64,000 nt of DNA, taken from contig NZ_BOPG01000067.1 of NCBI RefSeq assembly GCF_016863635.1, positions 94,846 to 158,845 of the forward strand, written 5' to 3'. The notes under the pieces were generated by a model, which saw nothing but the letters and a program-made list of their open reading frames with translations, made no database searches and had not been told where the DNA came from. Origin of the DNA: Virgisporangium aurantiacum. GTDB taxonomy: Bacteria > Actinomycetota > Actinomycetes > Mycobacteriales > Micromonosporaceae. The translations under genes and the position numbers were made by a program. This document shows, one piece after another, positions 1 through 9,129 of this stretch. Positions within the stretch are counted from its first letter, which is position 1. The number at the start of each line of letters is the position of its first letter.

Positions 1-1100
1 AGCCGGGCCGCCTCGGCCGGGCCGACCAGGTCCTCCAGCGCGTCGTCGAGGCGCGAGCGGGCGGTGCCGGCCGAGTCGGAGTCGAGGATCGACGCGTGCG
101 CCTTGACGATGTCGGCCAGCGCCGAGTACGTCACGTTCTCGCCGAACGGCGGGCAGCGGCCGGTGTACCAGACGACCGGGTCGACGCCGGAGAGGCGCTG
201 ACTGTGCTGGTACAACTCGCGCACCAGCCGGCTCTTGCCGATGCCGGCGTGCCCGAGCACGGTGACCACCTGCGGGACGCGATCGGCGACCGCCCGGTCG
301 AGCGCGTTGACCAGCATGGACAGCTCGTGGGTGCGGTTCACCAGCGGCGTCGCGCCGATCTCCCGGTCGGGGTGCACCCGCTGCATCGGCGCGATCGCCA
401 GCCACACCTCGGTGGGTTGGCTGCGCCCGCGCAGCGTCACCGGTGGCTGGGCGGCATACCGGATGACGCTCTTGGTGGCGGCGTAGGTGGCCCCGCTGAC
501 CAGCACCCCGCCGGGCGGCGCGACCGACTGCAGCCGGGCGGCGATGTTGACCACGTCGCCGGCCACGATGGCCTGGCCGCCGTCGCGTGCGGCGGCCACG
601 TCGACCAGGGCCTCGCCGGTGGTGACGCCCACCCGGCAGCGCAGCCCGCCATCGGCGTACCGGTCGAGCACCCGCTGCAACTCCAGCCCCGCGCGGACGC
701 ACTTCACGGCGTCGGTCTCGGTGGCCACCGGCGCGCCGAACAGCGCCATCACGGCGTCACCGATGTACTTCTCCACGACGCCGCCGTACTGCGTGATCAC
801 CCGGCGCGCGGCGGCGAAGAACGCCGTCTGCAGGTCGCGTACCTGCTCGGGATCGGTGCGCTCGACGTACGGGGTGAAGTCGATCAGGTCGACGAACAGC
901 ACGGAGACGCGGCGCCGGTCCTCCGACCGGGTCGTTTCGTTGCTCGCGACGCGGGTACCACAACCGGTGCAGAAGGAGGCGTCGGCAGCGAGCGGACGCC
1001 CGCACTGGGAGCAGGCGCGCGGCAGCGCGGAACCGCAACCGCCGCAGAACCGGTCATCGGCGGCTGACGGTCGGCCGCACCGCGGGCACGCCGTACCGAT
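1..1100 (-). CDS. Zinc-ribbon class III nucleotide cyclase with AAA/STAND ATPase (partial, C-terminus beyond window)
   Basis: Read from about 1100 downward the frame is open to the window edge (about 366 codons). It opens with four CxxC knuckles (residues 5-47, CPRCG, CGGCG, CSQCG, CTGCG), i.e. a double zinc ribbon. A class III adenylate/guanylate cyclase domain follows from about residue 65 (FVDLIDFT with the metal Asp, then YIGDAVMALFG). A P-loop GHAGIGKSRL near residue 285 starts an AAA_16-type ATPase. This architecture is common in actinobacteria as large sensor or regulator proteins; the ligand is unknown. There is no ATG, GTG or TTG in frame before residue 67. A strong AAGGAGG Shine-Dalgarno lies 7 bases before an ATC at 1100-1098, so I place the start there, provisionally. 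The family and partial status are clear; the start is not. Confidence 0.85.
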   Translation of the reverse strand, partial: MGTACPRCGRPSAADDRFCGGCGSALPRACSQCGRPLAADASFCTGCGTRVASNETTRSEDRRRVSVLFVDLIDFTPYVERTDPEQVRDLQTAFFAAARRVITQYGGVVEKYIGDAVMALFGAPVATETDAVKCVRAGLELQRVLDRYADGGLRCRVGVTTGEALVDVAAARDGGQAIVAGDVVNIAARLQSVAPPGGVLVSGATYAATKSVIRYAAQPPVTLRGRSQPTEVWLAIAPMQRVHPDREIGATPLVNRTHELSMLVNALDRAVADRVPQVVTVLGHAGIGKSRLVRELYQHSQRLSGVDPVVWYTGRCPPFGENVTYSALADIVKAHASILDSDSAGTARSRLDDALEDLVGPAEAAR

Positions 1101-1263
1101 GGCCGTTCCTCCTTGAGTCCGTAGGTCGGGTTATGGTCAGTATCGTTACCTTTGCACCGCCTGTTCGCCAGCCCGTCTCATACGCGACACTGTCACGAAG
1201 CGGCATGTATCAGTAGCCGTTCGGTCGCTACAGTTCGGCTTAATGGACGAGGGAGGGTGAGCG

Positions 1264-1443
1264 ATGGTCGCGGTTCGCCTGGCACGGGGATGGGTGGGAT
1301 ACGGCGGCTCGGTGCACCGGGCCGGCGATTTCGTCGACGTCGATGCGATCACGCTCGCGAAACTCGAGGCGTGCGGGGTCGTCACCTGCTGGGAGTCCAC
1401 CGATTCACCCAGTGATACCGAAAGCTCGGACGAAGACCGCTAG
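1264..1443 (+). CDS. Small acidic-tailed hypothetical protein (59 aa)
   Basis: This short reading frame has an excellent GAGGGAGG ribosome site before ATG 1264 and ends with TAG at 1443. Residues 1-45 read like a compact beta-rich domain (VAVRLARGWVGYGG, then an AGDFVDVDAITLAKLEACGVV stretch) resembling small 'binding-site cap' or phage head-type domains. Residues 46-59 are Ser/Asp/Glu-rich and probably disordered. The stop codon overlaps the stop of the convergent Crp-family gene by four bases (CTAG). A TACAGT hexamer at 1229-1234 could be its -10 element. I do not recognise a named family, and no function is assigned; the coding call rests on the ribosome site, codon use and domain-like composition. 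Confidence 0.65.
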   Translation: MVAVRLARGWVGYGGSVHRAGDFVDVDAITLAKLEACGVVTCWESTDSPSDTESSDEDR

Positions 1444-2132
1444 CGATCCGTCATTCCGGCCCGCCGGCGCAGCGCGGGCAGGTCGGTGACCACGATCCGC
1501 CGGCCCTCGGTGCGCAGCCACCCGCGGCTGGAGAACGAGCCGATCGCCTGGTTCACGCTCTGCCGCGAACCGCCGGCCATCTCGGCCAACTGGCTCTGGT
1601 TGAGCTCGATGGTGACCATCGGCGCCGAGCTGTCGCCGGCGAGGCGCACCAGCGTCTTGGCCACCCGGCCGGGCAGGTCGAGGAACACGTGGTCGGCGTT
1701 CTGCTCGGTGAGCCGGCGCACCAGCGCACCGAACGAGCGCATCACCGCGTCGAGGATGCGCGGGTTCAGGTGCAGCAGTTCGATGAACGCACCGCGCGAC
1801 AACGCCAGCGCCGTCGTGTCTTCGATCGCCTCCGCCGACAACGACCTGGGCAGGCCGTCGAGCAGGGACACCTCGCCCAGCACCTCCGGCGGGCGCATGA
1901 CGGAGAGCACCGCGCGCTCGCCCGTGGGCGCCGTGCGGAACACCATGATCGCGCCACGCCGCAGCACGATCAGCGATTCGCCGGGATCGTTCTCGACGAA
2001 CAGCAGTTGGCCCTTGCGGTAGGTGCGGGGCACCGCCGCGGCCACGACCCGTTGCCGGATTTCCGGTTCGAGGGTCGCGAACATGTCGACGCCACTCAGC
2101 GCGTCGCCGGGATCCGGCAGCCGAGCCTCCAC
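1440..2132 (-). CDS. Crp/Fnr-family transcriptional regulator
   Basis: The 230-residue protein has the standard layout: an N-terminal cyclic-nucleotide-binding beta-barrel (about 15-135, with GESLIVLRRGAIMVFR and GEVSLLDGLPRSLSAEA) and a C-terminal Crp-type winged helix (about 150-222, with LAEMAGGSRQSVNQAIGSFSSRGWL as recognition helix region). The phosphate-binding cassette reads GEVSLLDGLPRSLSA rather than the cAMP-type GE(L/I)x6RxA, so the effector may not be cAMP. The GTG start has a GGGGAGGAG ribosome site. It is divergent from the kinase-fold gene at 2496 across a 363-base gap, and convergent with the 59-residue gene. It is a DNA-binding regulator; targets cannot be read from here. Confidence 0.9.
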   Translation of the reverse strand: MEARLPDPGDALSGVDMFATLEPEIRQRVVAAAVPRTYRKGQLLFVENDPGESLIVLRRGAIMVFRTAPTGERAVLSVMRPPEVLGEVSLLDGLPRSLSAEAIEDTTALALSRGAFIELLHLNPRILDAVMRSFGALVRRLTEQNADHVFLDLPGRVAKTLVRLAGDSSAPMVTIELNQSQLAEMAGGSRQSVNQAIGSFSSRGWLRTEGRRIVVTDLPALRRRAGMTDR

Positions 2133-2495
2133 CGGTCCACTCCTCCCCGGCCGTCTCTAAAGATTTCCAAAAGGTCTGCTACAGATCATGTCGTGGGTGT
2201 CGCGGCCTGTACACCCCTTCCGGCGGGTGGCCGACAGAACGTATCTGAGGCAGCCAGCAGGCTACAGCCAACGGACCGATCGCCGGGGGACGCCACGGCG
2301 AGGCATTGATAACGGTCTGGGGCCGGCAACGAAAGGTCCCAGGCGCGCATCAAGCAGGGTCCGGGTGTGGAGGGCGTCGACGCGGGACGAGGGGGCCGCG
2401 TCGGCGCCCGACCCGGCTCGGGACACGCCCACCCACGGGTGGCATCGCCGTAAACCGAGTGTGATCGCGGATTCACGTACCAGATAATTTCGCTC
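2133..2495. other. Divergent intergenic region between crp-type gene and phosphotransferase gene
   Basis: This 363-base gap must hold the promoters of both flanking genes. It contains an AT-richer patch at 2157-2176, just upstream of the regulator, in otherwise GC-rich DNA. Reading frames crossing it in either direction are Arg/Pro-rich and look non-coding. I see no RNA gene, repeat or clear operator. Confidence 0.5.
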
Positions 2496-3383
2496 GTGAT
2501 GGGCATCGACGAGGTTCGCACGCTGCTCCGCACGAGCTGGCACGCCAACGTGATCTCCTGCACGGTCCTCGACGGCGGCATGAACTCGCTGGCCTGGTTG
2601 GTCACCTTGGATGATCGGCGGTGCGTGGCCAAGGCGGTCACGGCCGCGGAGCGGCGGCCGTTCGAGGCGGGCCTGGCGGCGGCCGAGCACCTGAGCGTCG
2701 GTGGGATCGCCGCTGGCCGGCCGATCCGGGCCGCCGACGGGGCGCTCTCGGTGCGCACCGACCACTCCACCGTCGCCCTGCTCGAGTTCGTACCGGGCCG
2801 GCCGCTGGTCCGCGACGACCCGCTCGACCAGCACTGGTGGGGCGACGCGCTGGGGGCCGCCCACCGGGCGTTGGCCCGCTTCAGCCACGCCGGGCTGTCC
2901 CGCTTCCACCTGCTGCGGACCGACGGCCCGCACCTCGCGGTGGAGGACTGGGTGCGTCCCGCGGTCGCCGACGCCATGGCCGCGATGGCCCGGCTCACGG
3001 TGACCGACCAGCTCACCTACGGCACCTCGCACGGCGACCCGTCACCCGACGCGTTCCGGTTCGACCTCGACACCGGACGCACCGGGATCATCGACTGGGG
3101 CTCGGCGGGCAGCGGCCCGCTCATGTACGACATCGCGTCCGCCGTCATGTACGCCGGCGGGCCGCCGGCCGCCGGCGACCTGATCGAGGCCTACCTGGCG
3201 GCCGGGCCGGTCGGCCGCGACGAGCTGGAGGCGACCCTGCCCACGATGCTGCGCTTCCGGTACGCCGTACAGGCGTTCTACTTCGCCCACCGCATCTGGG
3301 TCGACGACCGGCGCGGCATCGACGGACCGGAAGGGAACCTGACGGGCCTTCTGCACGCACGAAAGTTCTTCGAGACGGCATAG
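2496..3383 (+). CDS. Aminoglycoside phosphotransferase (APH)-fold kinase-like protein
   Basis: The 295-residue protein has the APH/choline-kinase fold. The N-lobe shows LDGGMNSLAWLVTLDDRRCVAKAV, with the Lys of the ATP site. The hinge is LLEFVPGRPL. The catalytic loop is TYGTSHGDPSPDAFRFD at about 175-190, followed by GIIDWGSAGSGPLMYDIA, the metal-binding DxG-equivalent. The catalytic HGD is present, but the Asn usual in HGDxxxxN is Asp here. The substrate is unknown; relatives phosphorylate small hydroxyl compounds such as homoserine, choline or antibiotics. GTG 2496 and ATG 2499 are both possible starts. It sits nine bases before the exoribonuclease gene, so the two are probably co-transcribed. 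Confidence 0.8.
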   Translation: MMGIDEVRTLLRTSWHANVISCTVLDGGMNSLAWLVTLDDRRCVAKAVTAAERRPFEAGLAAAEHLSVGGIAAGRPIRAADGALSVRTDHSTVALLEFVPGRPLVRDDPLDQHWWGDALGAAHRALARFSHAGLSRFHLLRTDGPHLAVEDWVRPAVADAMAAMARLTVTDQLTYGTSHGDPSPDAFRFDLDTGRTGIIDWGSAGSGPLMYDIASAVMYAGGPPAAGDLIEAYLAAGPVGRDELEATLPTMLRFRYAVQAFYFAHRIWVDDRRGIDGPEGNLTGLLHARKFFETA

Positions 3384-3392
3384 TGGACCCCG

Positions 3393-3893
3393 ATGCCGTA
3401 CCGATACTTCTACGACTGCGAGTTCATCGAGGACGGCCACCTGATCGACCTGGTGTCGATCGGGATGGTCGACGAGCGTGGGCGCGAGTTCTACGCCGTC
3501 AGCACCGAGTTCGACGACAGCCGTGCCCTGCCGTGGGTGCGCCGCAACGTGCTCGACAAGCTGCCCTCGCCGGCCGACCGCGCCTGGCGGTCGCGCGAAC
3601 GGATCCGCGAGGACATCTACGCGTTCATGACCGAACCGGGCGAAGAGATCGAGCTCTGGGCCTGGTACGCGGCCTACGACCACGTGGCGCTCGCCCAGCT
3701 CTGGGGCGCCATGCCGGCCCTGCCCCGGGAGATCCCCCGGTACACGAAGGACCTGCGCCAACGCTGGGACGACCTGGGTCAACCGCCGCTGCCGACGGCC
3801 ACCGGACGGCACGACGCCCTGGTGGACGCCCGACACAACCTGATGCGCTGGAACGCGATGGAGGAATCCGCCGCCGGGCGGAGTCTTCGGTAG
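3393..3893 (+). CDS. Polyadenylate-specific 3'-exoribonuclease AS (Rv2179c family)
   Basis: The 166-residue protein belongs to the compact DEDDh exonuclease family typified by M. tuberculosis Rv2179c, which degrades 3' poly(A)-type RNA tails. The first acidic pair is in YFYDCEFIEDGHLIDLVSIG (residues 5-24). The middle Asp is in WAWYAAYDHVALAQLWG, and the His-Asp end of the site is GRHDALVDARHN near residue 138-149. The length matches the family. It follows the kinase-fold gene by nine bases and precedes the phosphofructokinase gene. In mycobacteria this gene neighbours aroG, as it does here a few genes further on. Confidence 0.92.
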   Translation: MPYRYFYDCEFIEDGHLIDLVSIGMVDERGREFYAVSTEFDDSRALPWVRRNVLDKLPSPADRAWRSRERIREDIYAFMTEPGEEIELWAWYAAYDHVALAQLWGAMPALPREIPRYTKDLRQRWDDLGQPPLPTATGRHDALVDARHNLMRWNAMEESAAGRSLR

Positions 3894-3985
3894 CGATATG
3901 GTTTCGCCCGGACCTTAAGCGCCGCAGGCACTGTCGCCGCGAGCCGGCGCCTCTTCACAAAATTCAGAATGCGGAAGGAATCAGC

Positions 3986-5014
<1,029 letters not shown>

Positions 5015-5022
5015 GAGTTTCG

Positions 5023-5832
5023 ATGACGCACACGGTTGCCGTGATCGGCGCGGGCAAGATCGGTGAGGTCCTGCTGTCCGGGCTGGTCCGGGCCGGGTGG
5101 CCGGTCGGGCGGTTGATCGCGACCGCCCGCCGGCCCGAGCGGGGCCGGGAACTGGCCGACCGGTACGGCGTCCGGGTGCTGCCGAACGAGGCGGCGGCGG
5201 CCGAGGCGGATGTGCTGGCCGTCGCCGTCAAGCCGCAGGACGCCGAGGCGCTGATGACCGACCTCGGTCCGAAGGTGCCGGCCGGCAAGCTGGTGATTTC
5301 GCTGTGCGCCGGCCTGCCGACGTCGTTCTTCGCCCGGTTCCTCGCCGCCGGAACCCCGGTGGTGCGGGTGATGACGAACACACCGGCGCTGGTCGACGAG
5401 GCGATGACCGCCATCTCGGCCGGCCCGCACGCCACCGCCGAGCACCTGGCGCTGGCCGAGGAGATGTTCACCCCGCTGGGACGCACGCTGCGCCTGCCCG
5501 AGTCGCAGCAGGACGCGGTCACGGCGTTGAGCGGCTCCGGCCCGGCGTACTTCTTCTACCTGGTCGAGGCGATGACCGACGCGGGCATCCTGCTGGGCCT
5601 GCCCCGGCAGGTGGCGCACGACCTGATCGTCCAGACGGCGATCGGTTCGGCGGTGATGCTCCGCGAGTCGGGGGAGCACCCGGTCAAGCTGCGGGAGGCG
5701 GTCACCTCGCCGGCCGGCACCACCATCGCGGCGATCCGCGAACTGGAGAACCACGGCGTCCGGGCGGCGCTGCTCGGCGCCCTGGAGGCGGCCCGCAACC
5801 GGGCCCAGGAAATCGCCGCCAACGAGGTCTGA
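5023..5832 (+). CDS. proC: Pyrroline-5-carboxylate reductase
   Basis: The 269-residue enzyme reduces 1-pyrroline-5-carboxylate to proline with NAD(P)H in the cytoplasm. The Rossmann motif VIGAGKIGEVLLSGL is at residues 6-20. The family signature (LSGSGPAYFFYLVEAMTDAG) and SPAGTTIAAIRELE occupy the C-terminal dimerisation domain. The length is normal. The ribosome site AGGAG overlaps the end of the phosphofructokinase gene region, so the two are likely one transcript. Confidence 0.95.
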   Translation: MTHTVAVIGAGKIGEVLLSGLVRAGWPVGRLIATARRPERGRELADRYGVRVLPNEAAAAEADVLAVAVKPQDAEALMTDLGPKVPAGKLVISLCAGLPTSFFARFLAAGTPVVRVMTNTPALVDEAMTAISAGPHATAEHLALAEEMFTPLGRTLRLPESQQDAVTALSGSGPAYFFYLVEAMTDAGILLGLPRQVAHDLIVQTAIGSAVMLRESGEHPVKLREAVTSPAGTTIAAIRELENHGVRAALLGALEAARNRAQEIAANEV

Positions 5833-5909
5833 TCCCTCGTCGTCGATTCACTCACGCGTTCACACTGTCGCGTTAGGTAGTCGATCCCATACCTTTTACG
5901 AACCAGTGG

Positions 5910-7058
5910 TTGGGGGGCCGACCCAGGAAACGGACGGAGGCGGTGACGCCAACACCGCCTCCGTCCAAGTCTTTTCCCGGCGTGACGCAGAATGTGCAGG
6001 TGCGATTCGACCAGCACCGTGCCCTGGACGCCATTGAGCGTCGCCTCGCCACCGACCCCCTGCGCACCGGCGGGATCGTCGAGGTGTCCGAAGTGGTGCG
6101 CTTCGCCGACCTCGACAGCGGCAAGGAAGCGTCCCTGCTCCGGCTCGGCCTGCTGGTGGACGGGCTGGCCAGACTGCTCGGCGACGGCGGGGTGGCGCTG
6201 TACCCGGTGGCCGAGCGCGGCCTGCTCAGCGACACCGAACTCACCTCCAACGAGCGCATGGTGCTGCGCCGCTGGTCCGACGACGGGCTGCTGGAGATCC
6301 TGCCGCCCGGCGCGCCGGCGCTGGCCCGGGCCGGCGAGGTGTCGGCGCTCACCGGCCAACCCGTGCTCACCCGGGCGCAGATCCGCGGCTACGCGTTGCG
6401 GCCGACGCCCGGCGGGGGCGGCTCGGTGCAACTGGTGCCGGTGGGGCCGGGTCCGAGCCCCGTGCCCGACCAGGCGCTGCGGGCCCTCACCCGAATGTGG
6501 AGGTGTCCGGTTCCCGACTGTCCGAGCTACGGCCGTCCGGGCGTCGGGCAGCCGCCTCCCCAACTCGCCCAGGGCGTCCCCATGTGCCCCCGGCACGGCG
6601 AGCGCCTCTCCGACGCGGGTGCCCGGCCATCGGTGGTCGCCCTCGTGGTGCGGATCGGCGGCCTGGTGCGGCAGCGGTTCGCGGTGGCGGCCGGCACGCC
6701 GGTGGTGGTCGGCCGCGCTCCCGACCAGCACGGCTCGGTCGCGCTCGGTCCGCTCCTCGACGAGGAGGCCCGCACCTGGGTCAGCCGCAAGCACGTCGCG
6801 CTGGAACTGCGTCCCGACGGGGTCTACGCCACCGACATGAGCACCAACGGCACCGTGGTGGTCGGCCCGGACGGTCGCGGGCGGCTGCCGGGCGGGCAGG
6901 CCCGCCGGCTGGGTGAGCGCGACATCCTCGAACTCACCGACGGGGTCGAGGTGGCCCGGGCGGGTACGGCGGCCGGGTCGAGCGACGCGACCGCGCCCGG
7001 TTCGGTGATGGCCGACGCACCGACGATCGCGATCCGGATGCCGCGCGACAACCGTTAG
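5910..7058 (+). CDS. FHA-domain protein with Cys-rich central segment
   Basis: The protein (up to 382 residues) ends in a forkhead-associated domain at about residues 245-350 (PVVVGRAPDQ, then TWVSRKHVALEL and DMSTNGTVVV), which binds phosphothreonine peptides. A central segment has CPVPDCPSYG followed by MCPRHGERL, a likely zinc site. The N-terminal 150 residues (VRFDQHRALDAIERRL) are not recognised. With PknL encoded nearby it could read a kinase signal; that is inference. The start is uncertain: TTG 5910 is the longest, and GTG 5943 and 5982 are alternatives, none with a well-spaced ribosome site. Its TAG overlaps the stop of the convergent MEDS gene by four bases. Confidence 0.85.
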   Translation: MGGRPRKRTEAVTPTPPPSKSFPGVTQNVQVRFDQHRALDAIERRLATDPLRTGGIVEVSEVVRFADLDSGKEASLLRLGLLVDGLARLLGDGGVALYPVAERGLLSDTELTSNERMVLRRWSDDGLLEILPPGAPALARAGEVSALTGQPVLTRAQIRGYALRPTPGGGGSVQLVPVGPGPSPVPDQALRALTRMWRCPVPDCPSYGRPGVGQPPPQLAQGVPMCPRHGERLSDAGARPSVVALVVRIGGLVRQRFAVAAGTPVVVGRAPDQHGSVALGPLLDEEARTWVSRKHVALELRPDGVYATDMSTNGTVVVGPDGRGRLPGGQARRLGERDILELTDGVEVARAGTAAGSSDATAPGSVMADAPTIAIRMPRDNR

Positions 7059-7984
7059 TTCAGACGCATGAACATCTGGATCACCGTGACGCCCGGGACG
7101 CTGTACCCGCGCACCAGGTCGCACAGGTAGTTGATCACCAGCAGCCCGCGGCCGGCCTCGCTGGTCAGCGGCGGTGCCTGCCGCCCGGCCAGCGGGTCGG
7201 CGATGTGGCCGGCGTCGGTGATCTCGCAGATCACGTGGCCCTCCCGGACCCAGACCCGCGCCTCGCCGGGGCCGCCCGCGTGGCGGATCGTGTTGGTCGC
7301 GATCTCGTTCGCCGCCATCTGGAGGTCGATCGAGCGGTCGTGGACCAGGCCCGCCGCGCCCGCGTGCCGCCCGACGAACTCGCGGAGCCGGGGGAGGTCG
7401 TCGATGTCGGCGAAGTTCATCACCGGGAGGGTGCAGTCGGGCCGGGGGAGCGGCGTGTTGAACTCGGCCACGACGGTGGCCGGTTCGGCGTAGCTGCGGC
7501 TGGGACCGCGCTCGCCGCCCACGATGACCATCGGGTGGGTGCGGCAGATGTCGGCCAGCGCCTCGGGCTCCAGGGCACGGTCGCACGGGCACAGCATCGT
7601 GCCGGCCGCCGCGGCGAACATCACGTTGACCATCGCCTCGTGCTGGATGCACACGGGGTACTCGGCGTCGCTGCGTCCGGGCCAGAGGGCCTCGGCCACG
7701 ATCGCGAACGGCTGGCCGGCGTGCTCGTCGACGAAGGAGCGGATCACCGCGGGGATGATCCGGTTCGGGTTGCGTCCGTCGATCGTCATGTCGACGATCT
7801 GCACCTTCTCGGCGACGGCGCCGAGTGCGCGGGTGACCCAGGCGGTGTTGCGGGGCGGCGCCGCGATCAGCGTGGGAGTTCCGGCCGCCAGGGAGTCGCT
7901 GAGGAACGGCACCGTCGCGGCGAGATACTCACGCTCGGTGCCGTAGAGCAGCGCATCATGAACGAACCGGGCGCTGGAGGTCAC
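7055..7984 (-). CDS. MEDS-domain sensor fused to anti-sigma-type HATPase
   Basis: This 309-residue protein couples an N-terminal MEDS-type sensory domain (about 1-170; HDALLYGTEREYLAATVPFLSDSLAAGTP, spoken of in DcmR and RsbA-like proteins) to a C-terminal GHKL kinase-fold domain. The latter's N-box is DLQMAANEIATNTIRHAG (about 220-238) and its G-box region is DAGHIADPLAG...GRGLLVINYLCD. Such fusions act as anti-sigma factors or serine kinases in stress-response partner switching. No sigma factor or anti-anti-sigma gene is adjacent, so its partner lies elsewhere. The GTG start at 7984 has a plausible purine-rich site. Confidence 0.85.
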   Translation of the reverse strand: MTSSARFVHDALLYGTEREYLAATVPFLSDSLAAGTPTLIAAPPRNTAWVTRALGAVAEKVQIVDMTIDGRNPNRIIPAVIRSFVDEHAGQPFAIVAEALWPGRSDAEYPVCIQHEAMVNVMFAAAAGTMLCPCDRALEPEALADICRTHPMVIVGGERGPSRSYAEPATVVAEFNTPLPRPDCTLPVMNFADIDDLPRLREFVGRHAGAAGLVHDRSIDLQMAANEIATNTIRHAGGPGEARVWVREGHVICEITDAGHIADPLAGRQAPPLTSEAGRGLLVINYLCDLVRGYSVPGVTVIQMFMRLN

Positions 7985-8099
7985 GACGCCCTCTTACCGC
8001 CTTCCGGACAACGAAGTACGTAAAAGCCGGTCTCGTGGACCGGATAGTTGAATCGTGACAAGGACACTAGCGCCGGCCCGTTGCCCGTGGCTAGCGTGG

Positions 8100-8675
8100 T
8101 CACCGGTGCGACGGACTCACTGTGCGTGTTTGTGCGATTGCCGCAAGTACGTCCGTCGCCGCTCCGGAAGGATCAAGCTCCGACGTGTCGATCACCAGAT
8201 CGTGATCGATCGATCGGGCGACGGCCGTGTGCTGCGCGAGCGCCTGTCCGAGCGTCCGGTCGCCGCGATCGCGTTCACGTTGCGTCAGCACCCGCGGCGG
8301 ACAGGTCACGTGAACAATCAACAAATCCTGGCCCGCACACGCCGCGCGGAGGTCGTCGCCCCACGCCCGGGTCAGCAGCACCTGGTCGACGATCACGTTG
8401 ACTCCACCGGCCGCCAGCGCCGCCACCGCGCGGTGCAGGGCGCGCACCACGCGGTCGCCGTACGGCCCGGGCGAGATCGCGGTCACCGTGCCGTCCGACC
8501 CGTACTCGTACCGGTACATCTCGGTCGACCACAGGGCATTCAGGTACCGCTCGGGCAGCGCGGTGACCACCGTGTCGATCCCCCAGACGAGGGCCGGCTC
8601 GGCCCACGCCTCCTGCAGCGCCCGGGCCAGCGTGGTCTTTCCCGCGCTCGACGCGCCGTTCAGGACGACAATCAC
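8100..8675 (-). CDS. Chloramphenicol phosphotransferase-like P-loop kinase
   Basis: The 191-residue protein begins IVVLNGASSAGKTTLARALQ, a Walker A motif of the CPT/AAA_33 kinase family, followed by WGIDTVVTALPERYLNALW and VNVIVDQVLLTRAW, as in chloramphenicol phosphotransferase-like proteins. These transfer phosphate to small hydroxylated substrates; the real substrate is not predictable. The frame extends upstream to 8996, but that part is antisense to the neighbouring NYN gene. GTG 8675 places the P-loop at the N-terminus as in the family, and I chose it. It diverges from the NYN gene with only four bases between the two start codons, so promoters must lie inside the opposite gene or the transcripts overlap. 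Confidence 0.82.
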   Translation of the reverse strand: MIVVLNGASSAGKTTLARALQEAWAEPALVWGIDTVVTALPERYLNALWSTEMYRYEYGSDGTVTAISPGPYGDRVVRALHRAVAALAAGGVNVIVDQVLLTRAWGDDLRAACAGQDLLIVHVTCPPRVLTQRERDRGDRTLGQALAQHTAVARSIDHDLVIDTSELDPSGAATDVLAAIAQTRTVSPSHR

Positions 8676-8679
8676 GGTC

Positions 8680-9081
8680 GTGACGATAGACAACCCTCCG
8701 CCCGGCGGCGTGCTGATTGTCGACGGCGCGAACGTCGTCGGGTCGGTTCCCGACGGGTGGTGGCGTGACCGGGCCGGTGCCGCCGCGCGGCTGCGCGACC
8801 GGCTCGCCGCGGCCGCCGTCGAGGGCGGGGTCCTGGCCGCCGTCGAGGTCGTTCTGGTCGTGGAGGGCAGGGCCCGCGACATCGGGACGACCGAGGGGAT
8901 ACGCGTGGTGTCCTCTCCGGGCAGCGGCGACGACACGATCGTCGAGGTCGCCGGCGCGGCGGCCGGCACCGGGGCCGGCCCGGTGACGGTGGTCACCGCC
9001 GACCGTGGCCTGCGGGAACGCGTCGCCGCGGTGGGCGCCTCGGCCGTCGGGCCGGGAACGCTCTACCGGTGGCTGGAATAG
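8680..9081 (+). CDS. NYN (PIN-like) domain putative ribonuclease
   Basis: The 133-residue protein carries the acidic motifs of NYN/YacP-type nucleases in order: VLIVDGANVVGSVP (Asp in the first strand), VVLVVEGRARD, SGDDTIVEV and VVTADRGLRERV. Related YacP/Rae1 proteins cleave RNA; some annotations call short members 'NTP pyrophosphohydrolase'. The start is GTG 8680 (GTG 8710 would begin at LIVDGAN and is possible). It ends 48 bases before aroG. Family assignment is by motif pattern; activity is inferred. Confidence 0.75.
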   Translation: MTIDNPPPGGVLIVDGANVVGSVPDGWWRDRAGAAARLRDRLAAAAVEGGVLAAVEVVLVVEGRARDIGTTEGIRVVSSPGSGDDTIVEVAGAAAGTGAGPVTVVTADRGLRERVAAVGASAVGPGTLYRWLE

Positions 9082-9129
9082 CGGCCACCCGACACCCTGC
9101 CGCTCGACCGCGATCGTAGGCTTGACGCC

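Noticed and set aside
2188..2487. A 99-codon frame in the gap before the phosphotransferase gene
   Set aside because: No ribosome site, no domain, unlike composition; treated as intergenic.
2496..3383. Antibiotic resistance aminoglycoside kinase
   Set aside because: It has only the general APH fold with a changed HGDxxxxN; substrate unknown, and the neighbours are housekeeping genes.
5556..7652. A 698-codon minus-strand frame spanning proC and the FHA gene
   Set aside because: Arg/Pro/Gly-rich shadow of real genes on the opposite strand; no motif.
8100..9081. Defined toxin-antitoxin system
   Set aside because: The P-loop kinase and NYN gene are not a recognised pair; kept only as a question.
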